A stretch of DNA of 64,000 bases from Rebecca billardiae RCC1528. Lineage: Eukaryota > Haptophyta. The stretch is taken from NCBI GenBank assembly GCA_965240325.2, contig OZ251224.1, positions 1,736,001 to 1,800,000 on the forward strand. The letters are read 5' to 3'. A model generated the notes under the pieces. It searched no databases and was not told where the DNA came from. It saw only the letters and a list, made by a program, of their open reading frames with translations. Below are positions 1 through 9,572 of the stretch, piece by piece (within the stretch, counting starts at the first letter, position 1; the number at the start of each line of letters is the position of its first letter). The position numbers and the translations under genes are program-made.

Positions 1-317
1 GCGCAGCCGCGTGCGCATCCAGACTGCTGCTAGGCCCGCGGCCACGCCGCACGCGGCGACCACTACCAATTGCCCAAGCTCGTTGGCCGCCATAAGGACT
101 GGCCGCGACGAGAGCCTCGATGTAGGCCGTTTTGAACGCGCGAAGGCACGACGAGGCGATGTGTGCAGGGGCGTGTGCAGCGCTGTCGGCGCCTTGGTGG
201 CGTTGAGGAGGCCCGCGCTCACACGGCGGTCGTCCCCCAAGTCGGAGGTGCCAACGGCGAGCTCACGCGAAAGCCGGGCGGCAGCGGCCGACCAAAGGAA
301 TTGGGCCGACGGACGTC

Positions 318-496
318 CAAGGGCGTTCCCCGCACTGGTCATACGCCAAATCGAACCGCGTTCCTATTGAAATTGGCTTCCTCTATTTAAAGCGGGTACA
401 TTTGATTACGGCCCGCGCCAGTCCGGTAGCAATGCCCCCCCCCAGGGGGGGGCATTGCTTTCGGGAGCGTGTGGCAGGATCCCGGGAACGCCCTTG
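318..496 (-). mobile_element. MITE with GGGCGTTCCC termini (copy 1, empty site)
   Basis: A short non-coding element bounded by perfect inverted termini, CAAGGGCGTTCCC at 318-330 and its complement at 484-496. Inside is a C-run/G-run hairpin at about 431-460 flanked by AGCAATG/CATTGCT. The same order of blocks (terminus, GGATCCTGCCACACGCTCCC, hairpin, AATGTACCCGCTT, GGTTC.A.TTGGCGTA, terminus) recurs at 37581-37777 and at both ends of 38327-40483, here in reverse orientation. This copy lacks the CAGTTTACTAAG insertion found in the others, so it shows the pre-insertion site. No transposase is present. Confidence 0.75.
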
Positions 497-551
497 AGAA
501 GGCCCCACCGAATTGTCATCATCGTTATCACCAGTCAAGTGAGCAAACAAC

Positions 552-880
552 GCGGCAAACTGCTTTTACAGTCTACAATGTTTTAACGTGCACACTTGGT
601 AAAACACGGCGAGATACAGCATAGAATTAGTTCGCGTAAGCTATGCTGTACAGTTTACTAAGAATAAGAGACGCACACAGCTCAGGCAGGCGACAGTACC
701 GACCTGCGGCAAACTGCTTTTACAGTTTACTATGTTTTAACGTGCACACTTGGTACTGAAACACAGCTTCATAGGCAGGCGAGATACAGCAGCATAGAAT
801 TAGTTCGCGTAAGCTATGCTGTACAGTTTACTAAGAATAAGAGACGCACACAGCTCAGGCAGGCGACAGTACCGACCTCG
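552..880. repeat. Imperfect tandem duplication ending in transposon terminus
   Basis: Two imperfect units, about 552-705 and 706-880, share GCGGCAAACTGCTTTTACAG, then AACGTGCACACTTGGT, GAGATACAGC, TTCGCGTAAGCTATGCTG and finally the OTU-element terminus CAGTTTACTAAGAATAAG. The second unit carries a small extra stretch (760-780). It looks like a duplication of the left flank plus end of the element at 824-1443. Confidence 0.7.
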
Positions 881-1443
881 GGCAGCAGCCGTACGTGCCG
901 GCCAGCACGAGTGGTGGGGTGGCACCAGTGCCGGCCCCAGCCCGCAAGAGCAAACAGCCGGACGCCCCGCCCCCGGCCCCCGCAGCTGGTGACACAGCGG
1001 ACCCTCCGGGCAACAGAACCCCGCAGCCGGATTTGAGGCCGACACGCCACATTGGGGCCCATATCACCTGAGGGCCAGGCCTTCTGTGTGATATGCTCCC
1101 CCAGTCATGCCGCTTGATACACACCTTCCCCAACAGACAGTGGGGCTCCACATTCCATACTACATCCTCATCGGAATAATAACCTCATCCTGTCGGCGCG
1201 CTGTCGCATCTGCGCCCAGTCGGAGAGTTCGGACGACGACGTTTTGTGGACGACGGTAGGGCAAGGACGACGGGCGCTGGCGCGCCGCGAGGCGGCCGCA
1301 GCCCTCATCCAGGCCTCGCAGGCGGACGGCTGAACGAATCTTCCGACGGCGCTACCATCGGCGACGGCTTCATGGGCGGTGACAGTTGGCGGGCGTCAAT
1401 CGCGCCTGCCTGAGCTGTGTGCGACTCTTCTTTTAGTAAACTG
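824..1443 (+). mobile_element. Internally deleted OTU-transposon copy (620 bp)
   Basis: The sequence starts CAGTTTACTAAGAATAAG at 824 and ends with the inverted counterpart ...TTTTAGTAAACTG at 1443. It is flanked on both sides by TA (822-823 and 1444-1445), consistent with a TA target duplication. The interior is collinear with the 3' half of the element at 38542-40456: the last 63 sense codons of the OTU reading frame (880-1071), the following small frame (1107-1333) and the GAAGCCGTCGCCGA end block. The 5' half of the OTU frame is missing, so this is a non-autonomous deletion derivative. Confidence 0.8.
880..1071 (+). pseudogene. C-terminal remnant of OTU-protease transposon protein
   Basis: The frame reads GQQPYVPASTSGG, a Pro/Ala/Lys-rich tract with PAPARK, and ends RPTRHIGAHIT then TGA at 1069-1071. 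The protein at 38899-40392 ends almost identically (GQQPYMQASMSGG ... RPTRHTGAHIT). There is no start codon or OTU catalytic region, so this is a fragment. A downstream small frame (1107-1333) matches 38654-38863 but has a 17-bp insertion that shifts its middle. Confidence 0.8.
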
Positions 1444-1445
1444 TA

Positions 1446-2504
1446 CAGTACGCCGGTCTGTTTTGTCGCGGTGTCTTTGTGCGGTGTTGGATCTTGGATG
1501 GCGTCAATCATGCCTGCGTAGTAATAAGTAAACTGTATACTACGTATTAGATGTATTTATTCGGCCGGCGGCGGAGGGGCGATAACCATAAACTGGGACA
1601 CAGCGCGTTCATGCGAGCCGCTCACTTGGTGGATCGCGCTGTGCACAATAGCTCAAAAGCCGCGTTCATGCTGTTCGATCGCGGAGCAGGTGGTGCGCTG
1701 CCACCACGCCGACTAGTCGACGACCGGATGATCGTCGGGCACTGCCGGTGAGACAGTGAGTGCCGCGATGACGAATCTAAGTCCGAGAAGGCAGGCGGCC
1801 ACATTATTATCGTCAGCCGATTATCACCGTCGGGTGGACTGTCGACAGAATAGTCGTCGTAATCATACTAGCTAATGATCGGCACTCGGCAGTTGAGAAT
1901 AGTTAGTAGCTAAGTAACAGCAGACGATGTAATTGTAAAGTGTCAAGTGACTCTGAGTGAACCGCCTCGATGCCAATAATCAATTCGATCGTCACCGATG
2001 TTCGTTCGGATGTTATAACGCGCGATGTTAGTAACTTAAACTTTGGCTATTCTAACAGTAATAATGCTGACGCGAGTTGCCAATTAGCCTTAGGTGATGA
2101 ATCGGACAAGGCGGGATAAGCTATCCGGATACGCGCGTGCTCCCGCGGGCTTGAATATAGTTTCAAACTAGTTATTCATGTATATTTAATGTGCGCGTAC
2201 TGACAGTCGCTGTCAGTCGCGGACTGCTCACTCTGCTGACAATGCAGCCGTGCCATACCGCGCTCAGCCTGCTGACCTGCTCCGCTGCCAGCAGCCAGTT
2301 ACAGTAACTCCCGTCAGCACTCAATCTTCGTGATGAAGCTTTCGACTAGGATCCTAGTTATACGCTGACCGTCGCCAGGTTGCCCGAGCCCCAACAATAA
2401 GCAACATGTATGCCGGGACCTTTAAAAATAATGTTGCGAGGGACTCGGAAGGTGGCTGAGACTGAGAGCAGCCACGGGTGCGAGGTGAAAGACTGTGAGA
2501 TCAG
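1446..2504. other. Intergenic spacer, no gene seen
   Basis: The stretch between the deleted OTU element and the next gene has lower GC than the coding parts and many stop codons in all frames. A second TAAACTGTATAC-like sequence lies near 1528-1540. I see no RNA gene or convincing exon. Confidence 0.6.
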
Positions 2505-3017
2505 CTAGCGGATGTATGCCCCGGGGGTGTTCTGGATACCAACGTCTGGGTTTCCCACATTCAGCTGCGAGAGGCATGCCAGGACGACGACACCGAGGAG
2601 CACGACAACAGTGAGGTTCCACTGGCTCGGGTCGAGCAGGTCCTGGCGGCCGCCTGTCTTGCCCACCGTGCTGCCAAGCTGCTCGATGGTTTCGTCAGCG
2701 GCACGCTTGAAGCTATCCACGGCCGATTCCGCGCTGAGGCGCGCCTTCTCTCGCTCCATGAACTGCGCGTATTCTGCGTTCAGATCCAGCTTCGCTGGTT
2801 CCGCTGGTGGTTCGTTGCTTTGCTCCTCGGGCGGCTCAGCCATGGCCACAATCTTAGAGCGTGCCCGCGCGGCAGCCCCCCGGCTCGGCGTGAAGCGAGT
2901 CCTGGGAGACATCTGCTTCTGGCCAGCTAGTGCGTGCGTCTCCGGGCACAGCACCGCGAGCAAAAGCGCAAGCATCGCAATCACCTTGATGGCGCGCATC
3001 CTCGTGGGGGCAGCCAT
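2505..3017 (-). CDS. Hypothetical plastid single-pass membrane protein (170 aa)
   Basis: I do not recognise the family. The ATG at 3017 starts a protein with a hydrophobic signal-like segment at residues about 9-30 (VIAMLALLLAVLC ... HALA). A basic Ser/Arg/Ala stretch with RTRFTPSRGAAARARSK follows, fitting a bipartite plastid-targeting leader. Residues about 60-125 are charged and helical (AEYAQFMEREKARLSAESAVD). One transmembrane helix (WNLTVVVLLGVVVLACL) lies at about 133-150, before a short tail NPDVGIQNTPGAYIR. A thylakoid or envelope location is inferred from the leader and the single helix. The gene is intronless and stands alone between two repeat-bearing spacers. An alternative ATG lies six codons downstream (MRAIKV). 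Confidence 0.7.
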   Translation of the reverse strand: MAAPTRMRAIKVIAMLALLLAVLCPETHALAGQKQMSPRTRFTPSRGAAARARSKIVAMAEPPEEQSNEPPAEPAKLDLNAEYAQFMEREKARLSAESAVDSFKRAADETIEQLGSTVGKTGGRQDLLDPSQWNLTVVVLLGVVVLACLSQLNVGNPDVGIQNTPGAYIR

Positions 3018-3310
3018 CGCGACACGCCGCAGGCAGCAGGGTGCGCAGCGGCTGTTGTGGTTTATTATTCATTCCTTCCTCGATCTACGACGACCAGGTT
3101 TTCAATATTTTTCGATGACTTTTGAACTTTCTTCACTCGGTCCTGTTTCAGACCGGACTGACGTGATCAGACCGGACCGCTGTGCAGTCCAGACGCGCGG
3201 AACTCACAGCATCAACATCACATGACACGCTAAAAGCTCCGCCCTCGTCCGCTCGCACGCGCTACGCCCGTCGCCGCTGCGGCCGCTGCCGGTACTGCAT
3301 CGACCGCGCT

Positions 3311-3426
3311 GTCGTTGAGTGCTCGTGTATACGCAGCCTTGAGCCTAGCTAGTAGTACTGTAGTAGTAGTCGTTGAGTGCTCGTGTATACGCAGCCTTGA
3401 GCCTAGCTAGTAGTAGTACGTCGTCT
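3311..3426. repeat. 58-bp tandem duplication
   Basis: The block beginning GTCGTTGAGTGCTCGTGTAT occurs at 3311 and again at 3369, each followed by ACGCAGCCTTGAGCCTAGCT and AGTAGTA runs. It lies upstream of the 2505-3017 gene. The rest of 3018-4066 shows an ATA/AAT microsatellite near 3572-3590 and no gene. Confidence 0.75.
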
Positions 3427-4066
3427 CTCACACCTCTCACCCTCGACCGTGCCGATCGCCCGTCACCAGTCCGCTCCCACAGGCGCGGGACCGGACGAGC
3501 CCGTGCGAAACGCCCGCGTCACCAACAACCATCACAACCTCTTCACAATAGCGGCCCCTCTTTGTTAAATTATAATAATAATAATAATAAATTCCCCTTT
3601 ATAACGGGCTCCGGGTGATCAGACTGGCGGCCGAAGCCTCCAGCCCTACCCTGGCCAGCCCCCAACCAACCACCACTGTAATTGTAATGCCCCCGAACTC
3701 CCGCCCTAGGCTTTACAGCGCAGTCTTACGACTACTTTATCTAACTATGCCGGCTGGCCTACGTAACAGTCTTACTGACTACTGAGTACTGTGGTCCGAC
3801 GAATCGGGCATCGGTGCAGGCCACGGCCCGCGTCATCATAGTAGATATAGACATCGTGTTGGCGCGTCGGCTGCGCCGCCGTTCGACGGTCGTGACACGC
3901 AGTCCGGACCGTCGGAGTCCGCGCGCGCCGGCCGCGGTGACACTGACCGCGCGCGGCGCGGCGTAAATCCGTTTCAATCCGCGTTACTACCGCCAGCCGG
4001 ATCCGCGCGACAGCGGACAGCATTGACCAAGGAGACTTTAAAAATCCACTGGGGAGGAAGGCAAGT

Positions 4067-4439
4067 GGACCCATGCTCCGTACCCTGGGGTTCGAGAGTC
4101 CGGTGTTTTGGAAGACTGGCCACTGTGGCTTTTTGTCCGAAGATCGGCCAGAATAGGCGTTTCAGCTATTATCTGTGTTATATATATTATAAGCGGAGTG
4201 ATGGGCGACTACGAGGGGGGGGGGGGGGGGGGGACGACGGCGAGGAGCGCTGGTCCTGGTGTTTGTCTCTGCTGCTCGATCTGCTGCTACAGCTTGCTGA
4301 CTCTGACGCCTGCCCGTTGCATACCACGTCGTTAATATATTATAAGCAGCTAGAAATAAGAAAAGACGCCATCACTAAAGTACCGCTGAAGCCTGAACAG
4401 CACCGGACTCTCAAACCCCAGGGTACAGAGCATGGGACC
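4067..4439. mobile_element. Fold-back element with 39-bp inverted arms
   Basis: The arm at 4067-4105 (GGACCCATGCTCCGTACC ... GAGTCCGGTG) pairs with 4401-4439 with about four mismatches. Between them lie a run of 19 G (4215-4233) and two TATATTATAAGC motifs (near 4181 and 4335). Part of the interior (about 4300-4340) resembles 47935-47975. There is no coding potential; it looks like a short non-autonomous inverted-repeat element. Confidence 0.5.
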
Positions 4440-4809
4440 AAGCTCGCACTGGGGGCTTCCTCTCAAGCAGTGGGTTATTGGTAAGACCCCTTGCATTGAC
4501 ACCGTTGAAGTGATTGACAGGCTTGACAGCCTCTGTCTCTGACGGACCCGGTTGGCAACCCGGCGGCCCGAGGTTGGCGTCCGAGATGTGGCCTGAGGGC
4601 CAACCACCATTGTCAGACGAGGATGGTCATGATGGGGGCGTGTTCCGCGCATGGCGAGCTCGGCACAGGCAGACACATACGTCATGCGCATGCGCAGCGT
4701 CAGAGATGGCCGCGTGAGCCCACAGATGACAACGTCAACGTGCTGCTGAGAGATGATGAGCACTGCGAAGGCCACAACTGGTGAAACTGCACGACACTGC
4801 CCATGATCT

Positions 4810-5651
4810 CTAGATCCCCTTGCTCGGCTCGATGACGCGATCGATCAGCCCGTAGTCGACCGCCTCGTATGCCGAGAAGAAGTTATCCCGATCCAAGTCT
4901 CGCAGAACCTGCGCGCGCAGTCGCGCAGAGCGGGACGTCCAAAGAGGTGGACAAACAGAATGAGAAGATGCTCGGCGCAGCCGCGCGCGCGGCGCGAGCG
5001 CACCTTCTCCTTGGGCTGGCCGGTCAGGCGCGCAAACTGCGTCGCGACCCGGTCGCGCACGTTCATCACCTGGATCGCCTCGACCTTGATGTCCTCGGCC
5101 TGGCCCTGCGTCGCCCCCATTGGCTGGTGGATCATCACACGCGAGTGCGGAAGCGCCATCCGCTTGCCGCGCGCGCCAGCGGCGAGGAGGAACGACGCCA
5201 TCGACGCGGCAAGCCCGACGTTGATCGTGATCACATCCGACTTGACGTGGTTGATGGTGTCGAACATCGCCATGCCCGCGGTGACCGAGCCGCCCGGGCT
5301 GTTGATGTACATGTACATGGGCTTGGTGTTGTCCTCTGAATCGAGGAAGAGCATGATACCCAGGATCTGGTTGGCGATCTCGGTGTCAATCTGCTGCCCA
5401 AGGAACATGATGCGCTCTCTGTACAACCGGTTGTAGATGTCCACCCAGTCGCCCTGCGTCGAGCCCGGCGCGCGGTAGGCCACCTTCGGCACGCCGACCG
5501 GCATCATGCGCACGCCCGACGCGGCCGAGCGGCCCGGCGAGCGAGCCGCCCTGCCGCTCGCCGAGCGGGCGGCGGTGAAGGCGTGCGCCGGAGTGGCCAG
5601 CGCATGCAGCGCGATGAGGGCGACCGATCCCAACCCGGCCGTAACCCGCAT
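4810..5651 (-). CDS. clpP: ATP-dependent Clp protease proteolytic subunit, plastid-targeted
   Basis: Serine peptidase of family S14 that forms the proteolytic chamber of the Clp complex. Exon 1 is 5651-5004 and exon 2 is 4908-4810, joined across a 95-bp GT-AG intron (donor GTGCGC). The product is 248 aa. Residues 1-22 form a signal peptide ending ATPAHA|F, followed by an Ala/Ser/Arg transit region, which indicates a complex plastid. The catalytic Ser lies in [14 protein letters not shown] and the catalytic His in MIHQPMG, both in exon 1. The catalytic Asp region [17 protein letters not shown] lies entirely in exon 2, so the intron must be removed for activity. Exon 2 ends RVIEPSKGI. The mature length is normal for ClpP. 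The gene is divergent from the P5C reductase, with 157 bp between the start codons. Confidence 0.93.
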
Positions 5652-5808
5652 GGCGCGATCGATCGGTGTTCGCCGTGATCGCGCGCAAGTTCGGAGCGGC
5701 GCGCGGGCAGCGCAAGCGCAGCCGTGCCGCCCCGGCCGGCGCGCCGTGACGCTCCGGGTGCGCACGCACGGATCACGGACAGGCACAAACGATTGATTGA
5801 TTTCCAGC

Positions 5809-6704
5809 ATGGCGGCCGCGGCGCTTGTCGCGGGTGCCCTTGCCTTGAATACCGGTGTGCTGCCCGCCTTGGCTTCGTGGGGGTGGGCACGATTGCCTCT
5901 GCCGTCGTCCGCGGGCTGTGCAGTGACACACTCGCAGCTCCCCCGCAACCGATCCTGCTGAGCCCACGCGGCGCAAGGCACAGCGCCGCTCTGGCGACAC
6001 AGCTCGAAGCGAAGGTCGAGGTAGCGCCTCACAACCAAGCAGTCGTTGACGGCGCGGATGTCGTCTTCCTCGGCGTGCTCCCCACGCAGGTGGATGCGGT
6101 GCTGGCTGGCCTCACCTTCGACCCCGGGAGGCACACACTCGTCAGCCTCGTCTCGACCGCGCGACGCGATCGGCTGGTGCTCGCCTCACGACTCCCAGCA
6201 GCGCGCGTCATGCGCGCACTCCCGCTCCCCGCGGTGGCGCGTCAGCGCGGCGCGACGGCGCTATGGCCCGTCGAAGCGTGCCCGCCCGGAGTGTCCCTCT
6301 TCGCCTCGCTCGGCGAGGCTGTGCCTGCCCGCACCGAGGACGAGCTGATCAGTCTCGCGTCCGCAACGGCTCTCATGGGGCAACTGTTTGAGCAGCTCGA
6401 CGTGGCGGAGCGATGGCTGTGCGAGCAGGAGGTGGACAGCGCGGCAGCGGGGCGCTATCTCTGCGCGCTGTACTCGGGGGCACTTGCCGATGCGTCTGAC
6501 CGCGTAGCGGTCACCTTCGGCGGCGAGCCAACAACGCTGGAGGATCCCGAGGACATCCGCCCGTTTGGCACGCTCGTGCGTGAGCAGACACCTGGGGGCA
6601 TCAATGAGCAAGTTGTGCGAGGGTTGCGAGGTTATGGCGCATTCGAGAGGCTTCGGCAGGAGCTGGACCAGGTGCGATCGCGGCTGAATAGCGGTGGGTC
6701 CTAG
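5809..6704 (+). CDS. Pyrroline-5-carboxylate reductase-like protein
   Basis: NAD(P)-dependent reductase family (P5CR, last step of proline synthesis). The dinucleotide loop [13 protein letters not shown] starts at 5871, followed by [26 protein letters not shown] and [20 protein letters not shown], in the order expected for the Rossmann domain. The C-terminal helical half includes [24 protein letters not shown] and [16 protein letters not shown]. The oddity is the start: the open frame of the Rossmann domain contains no ATG. The nearest ATG (5809, [14 protein letters not shown], hydrophobic) is in another frame, and no AG acceptor lies between 5812 and 5870. A one-base sequence error, a frameshift or an unseen upstream exon is needed. 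The span given runs from that ATG; exact substrate specificity is not certain. Confidence 0.75.
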
Positions 6705-7137
6705 TGACTCAGACTGATGGCGCTGCCGCTGCCATCAGCTGGTCGTCGGCCAGTGGCAGTGAAGTGCAGAGTGTGCAGACGGTCCGCCGGTTCTATACGA
6801 CTCTGTCGTCTCTGATTGATAAGGCTCGGGAGTAGCTTACTGACGAATCTTTAATATAATTCCTTTGGCCTGACCGCGGCCGGCCGATTCCTCCGACTAT
6901 ATTATATATATAATATATATATATATTAATATATATATTCTATACTGACGCGATTCGTCCATCGGCAGGGTGAACCGCGTAAGTGTTGTTTTATAAAACA
7001 GATCGAATTCCTGTCAAACTCATCAAAGTCGATACTTTTATTATTATAAAAACTCGCGCTATGATACTGCTGAGACTACTACTGCATGATGACGACGGGC
7101 GCGTCCTAGAGGCGATCGTCCTGGTAGCTAGTCGTCG
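6705..7137. other. Convergent 3' spacer with TA-rich tract
   Basis: The spacer between the 3' ends of the P5CR-like gene and the sulfotransferase-like gene contains an almost pure TA tract at about 6893-6940. No gene is seen. Confidence 0.7.
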
Positions 7138-8520
7138 TCATATCCTCGGGGTGCGGCGATCTTCTCTCCGGATGCTCATTGCCTCGACACGAGTTGTGCG
7201 GTTGGCAGCAAGCTCTGCGGCGAGCTGCACCACGGCTCGCCAGCGCTCGTACGCACCTCCCATCATCCAGGTGCCGTCGGGCATGTCGCCCTTCCGCCTG
7301 CTATCCATCACGGGCTGCCAGGATGCCGCGCCGCCGAGCTCCTTGCCAGCATCGAGCGCGGCTGCGTCGACCGAGCACAGCGTGTGGCGCTCCCCAGCGT
7401 CCGCATCGAACGCCTGCTCAAATGCCTCGCGCGTGTGCCACTGCGGGAGCAGCGCCGCCTCGCCCTGCATGGCGCGCGCTCGGAGCTCACCGAGCGCATC
7501 GCCGCGCAGGCACTCTAGCCCGAGCTCCTGCACGCTCGGCGTGGACGGTAGGCCCCTGAGCTCCTTCAGCGTCTTCTGCACACCCGCAACTTGGCAGTGG
7601 GCACGCGGCACGTCCCCGCGCTTGACCACATGCATCAGCACGTCGAGCAATTGCAGGTCGCTGGATGGGTTGGCGTGGACAGCCTTGGAGCTCAGCCGTG
7701 CTGCTGCGCACGTCCGTGGCGCCGGCATATGGGCGCACACGAGCTCCTCCAGGATGTCAGTGCAGTTTGCGCACAGCGCGTGCATGTTCAGGGCGAGCAC
7801 CGACCCGCTGCCAAAACGGGCGGTGAAACGCGCGGCCAGGGGCGGAGCCCAGGCCTCCGACGCCAGGACGTTGGCATACTCGCCGCGCAGCCAGTCGACA
7901 AGACGCACGTACTTGCTCGCGAAGCCTGCCAAACTGCCCTGCTGCTTGCCGTACAGCTGGTTGTGCCAGCTCGCCAGCCAGTCGGTCAGTCGGCGGTACA
8001 CGACCAGGAACCTTACGCGAGGCATCGGGCGCAGCACGTCTGCGAGACCGGCTAGGTCCGTGTATGGCCGACTCAGCTCCTCGGCCGAAAGAAACACGCA
8101 GGCGCGTGCTCGCGCAGCGTGGCGCAGCTTCGCAGCAAAGTGAGCGAGTGTCTCGTTCCGAGGGACCTGCACAATAGCCTGTGCCCCCTGCAGGGCCATG
8201 GCCAGCTGCGCGTGCGCCTTCTCGCCAGAGCAGCACGCGGCGCGCGTTGAGGCCGGGTTCGGCACGACAACCCCGTCCTCGCGCTGTAAGATGGCTGACA
8301 GGTGCGTGTGCGCCACTAGCTGCCTCTGGATGCTTGTCGAGGCCGTCTTGAGCGGCCCGAGGTGCACGTACGCCGTACCCGAGCAGGGCACTGACGCGGG
8401 AGCTGGCGCCACGACATGGTGCAGCCACGCGAGCAGCAACTTGGCAGCCGCCGCCCAGAGTATCGCAGCTGTCCGCCGAGTGCGCACGGTCGCGCCTCCA
8501 GGTGACGCAAGATCTGGCAT
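7138..8520 (-). CDS. Type II membrane sulfotransferase-like protein (460 aa)
   Basis: The family transfers sulfate from PAPS to carbohydrate or other acceptors, usually in the Golgi lumen. A single signal anchor (AAILWAAAAKLLLAWL) lies at residues 18-34 behind a basic N-terminus. The PAPS 5'-phosphosulfate loop YVHLGPLKTASTSIQ follows at about 51-65. The 3'-phosphate region LVVYRRLTDWLASWHNQLY is at about 173-191. Cysteines in CANCTDILEELVCAHMPAPRTC may form disulfides. The gene is intronless, ATG at 8520. Acceptor substrate cannot be inferred; sulfated cell-surface polysaccharide is a guess. An OTU-element terminus lies 134 bp upstream. Confidence 0.75.
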   Translation of the reverse strand: MPDLASPGGATVRTRRTAAILWAAAAKLLLAWLHHVVAPAPASVPCSGTAYVHLGPLKTASTSIQRQLVAHTHLSAILQREDGVVVPNPASTRAACCSGEKAHAQLAMALQGAQAIVQVPRNETLAHFAAKLRHAARARACVFLSAEELSRPYTDLAGLADVLRPMPRVRFLVVYRRLTDWLASWHNQLYGKQQGSLAGFASKYVRLVDWLRGEYANVLASEAWAPPLAARFTARFGSGSVLALNMHALCANCTDILEELVCAHMPAPRTCAAARLSSKAVHANPSSDLQLLDVLMHVVKRGDVPRAHCQVAGVQKTLKELRGLPSTPSVQELGLECLRGDALGELRARAMQGEAALLPQWHTREAFEQAFDADAGERHTLCSVDAAALDAGKELGGAASWQPVMDSRRKGDMPDGTWMMGGAYERWRAVVQLAAELAANRTTRVEAMSIRREDRRTPRI

Positions 8521-8653
8521 CGCGATGGCCGGTGCGTGTGGTCCCCGCCCCGGCCCGGGCGGTTCGTGCTGTACGTCCGAAATATTGATGATGGCGGAAT
8601 AATTGATATATTAATTGATGGAATTGATTGAGGCGGCGAGCAGCGTGATGGTA

Positions 8654-8758
8654 CAGTTTACTAAGAATAAGAGACGCACACAGCTCAGGCAGGCGAGATT
8701 GACGCCCGCCAACTGTCACCGCCCATGAAGCCGTCGCCGACAGATGGTAGCGCCGCCT
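8654..8758 (+). repeat. Solo terminus of the OTU transposon family
   Basis: CAGTTTACTAAGAATAAG, preceded by TA at 8652-8653, continues through the terminal block GAGATTGACGCCCGCC and the adjacent AACTGTCACCGCCCATGAAG. It matches about 90 bp at 38542-38631 and then stops at about 8741-8758, where a 4-bp insertion interrupts GATGGTAGCGCCGCC. No opposite end is nearby. It lies in the 5' flank of the sulfotransferase-like gene. Confidence 0.75.
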
Positions 8759-9572
8759 AGTTCGGGAGTTTTCCGTCCTGCACACGAAGACCCCCGCCCT
8801 CTCGGGAGGGGCGCCGGGGAGGCGGGTCGTCCACAGTGAAATGGCGTGACCGTGTCATTTGCCGCCTAGCAGGTTTGCTCAGCCAGGGTCTCCTGTCTGA
8901 GAGTGAGTCACTCAGTGAGACTGTGTCTGCGTCTCTTATATTCCTATAGTAGTAAACTGTAACTAGTGAGGTTGCCTCAGGTCGGGTGGGGCCGGACGCC
9001 GGTGGCGGTTGGAGACTGGAGTAGCTACGGGTCAGGCCGACTCCGGACCCGTCCCAGGAAGCCCGCGTGACGCGCGTCGCCAGTGATATAATTATAAGAG
9101 TGAGCCCGCGTCCCGGCTGGCAGCGGCCACCCGGAGTAGCCCGTCCGTGCCCGCGGCGCCGTCATATTCATTCAATTCATCGGGCGCAGTCTGTTTAACT
9201 TTATGACGACCGCGAACGGCCGGGCCACAGGCCCGCCCCGCCTACCGGCACGGTACCGCTGTAGCAGCAGTCTTATATACCAATATAGTTTGCACGAAGC
9301 TACGCTGACGATCGATCGATCAATCAGCAATGTAAGTTACGACAATGACAGGCCGCTGTCGCCGCCGGTCACGGTGCCAGGGTTGACATCAGGGTGAGTC
9401 TCAGGGCGTGACCGCCGCCGGGCCGGGGACGGGGCAAGGGTGGTGGCCTCCTTGCACCCTCCCGAGTGGAGGCCTCGACTGTCAGGGTAGAGCAGGTCCA
9501 TGCGTGATGCGAGGTGCCCGTGGCAGCCGTGAGGTGGATCGCGCTGCGCAGGTACTACTGTAGTACAGTTAC
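8759..9572. other. Intergenic spacer, no gene seen
   Basis: This spacer lies between the sulfotransferase 5' flank and the 3' end of the epimerase gene. It contains short repeats of the GAGTGAGTCACTCAGTGAG type near 8900-8925. I see no exon or RNA gene. Confidence 0.6.

Noticed and set aside
4080-4110. tRNA-like GGGTTCGAGAGTCC box
   Set aside because: No acceptor or anticodon arms fit around it; it is part of the inverted arm of the fold-back element.
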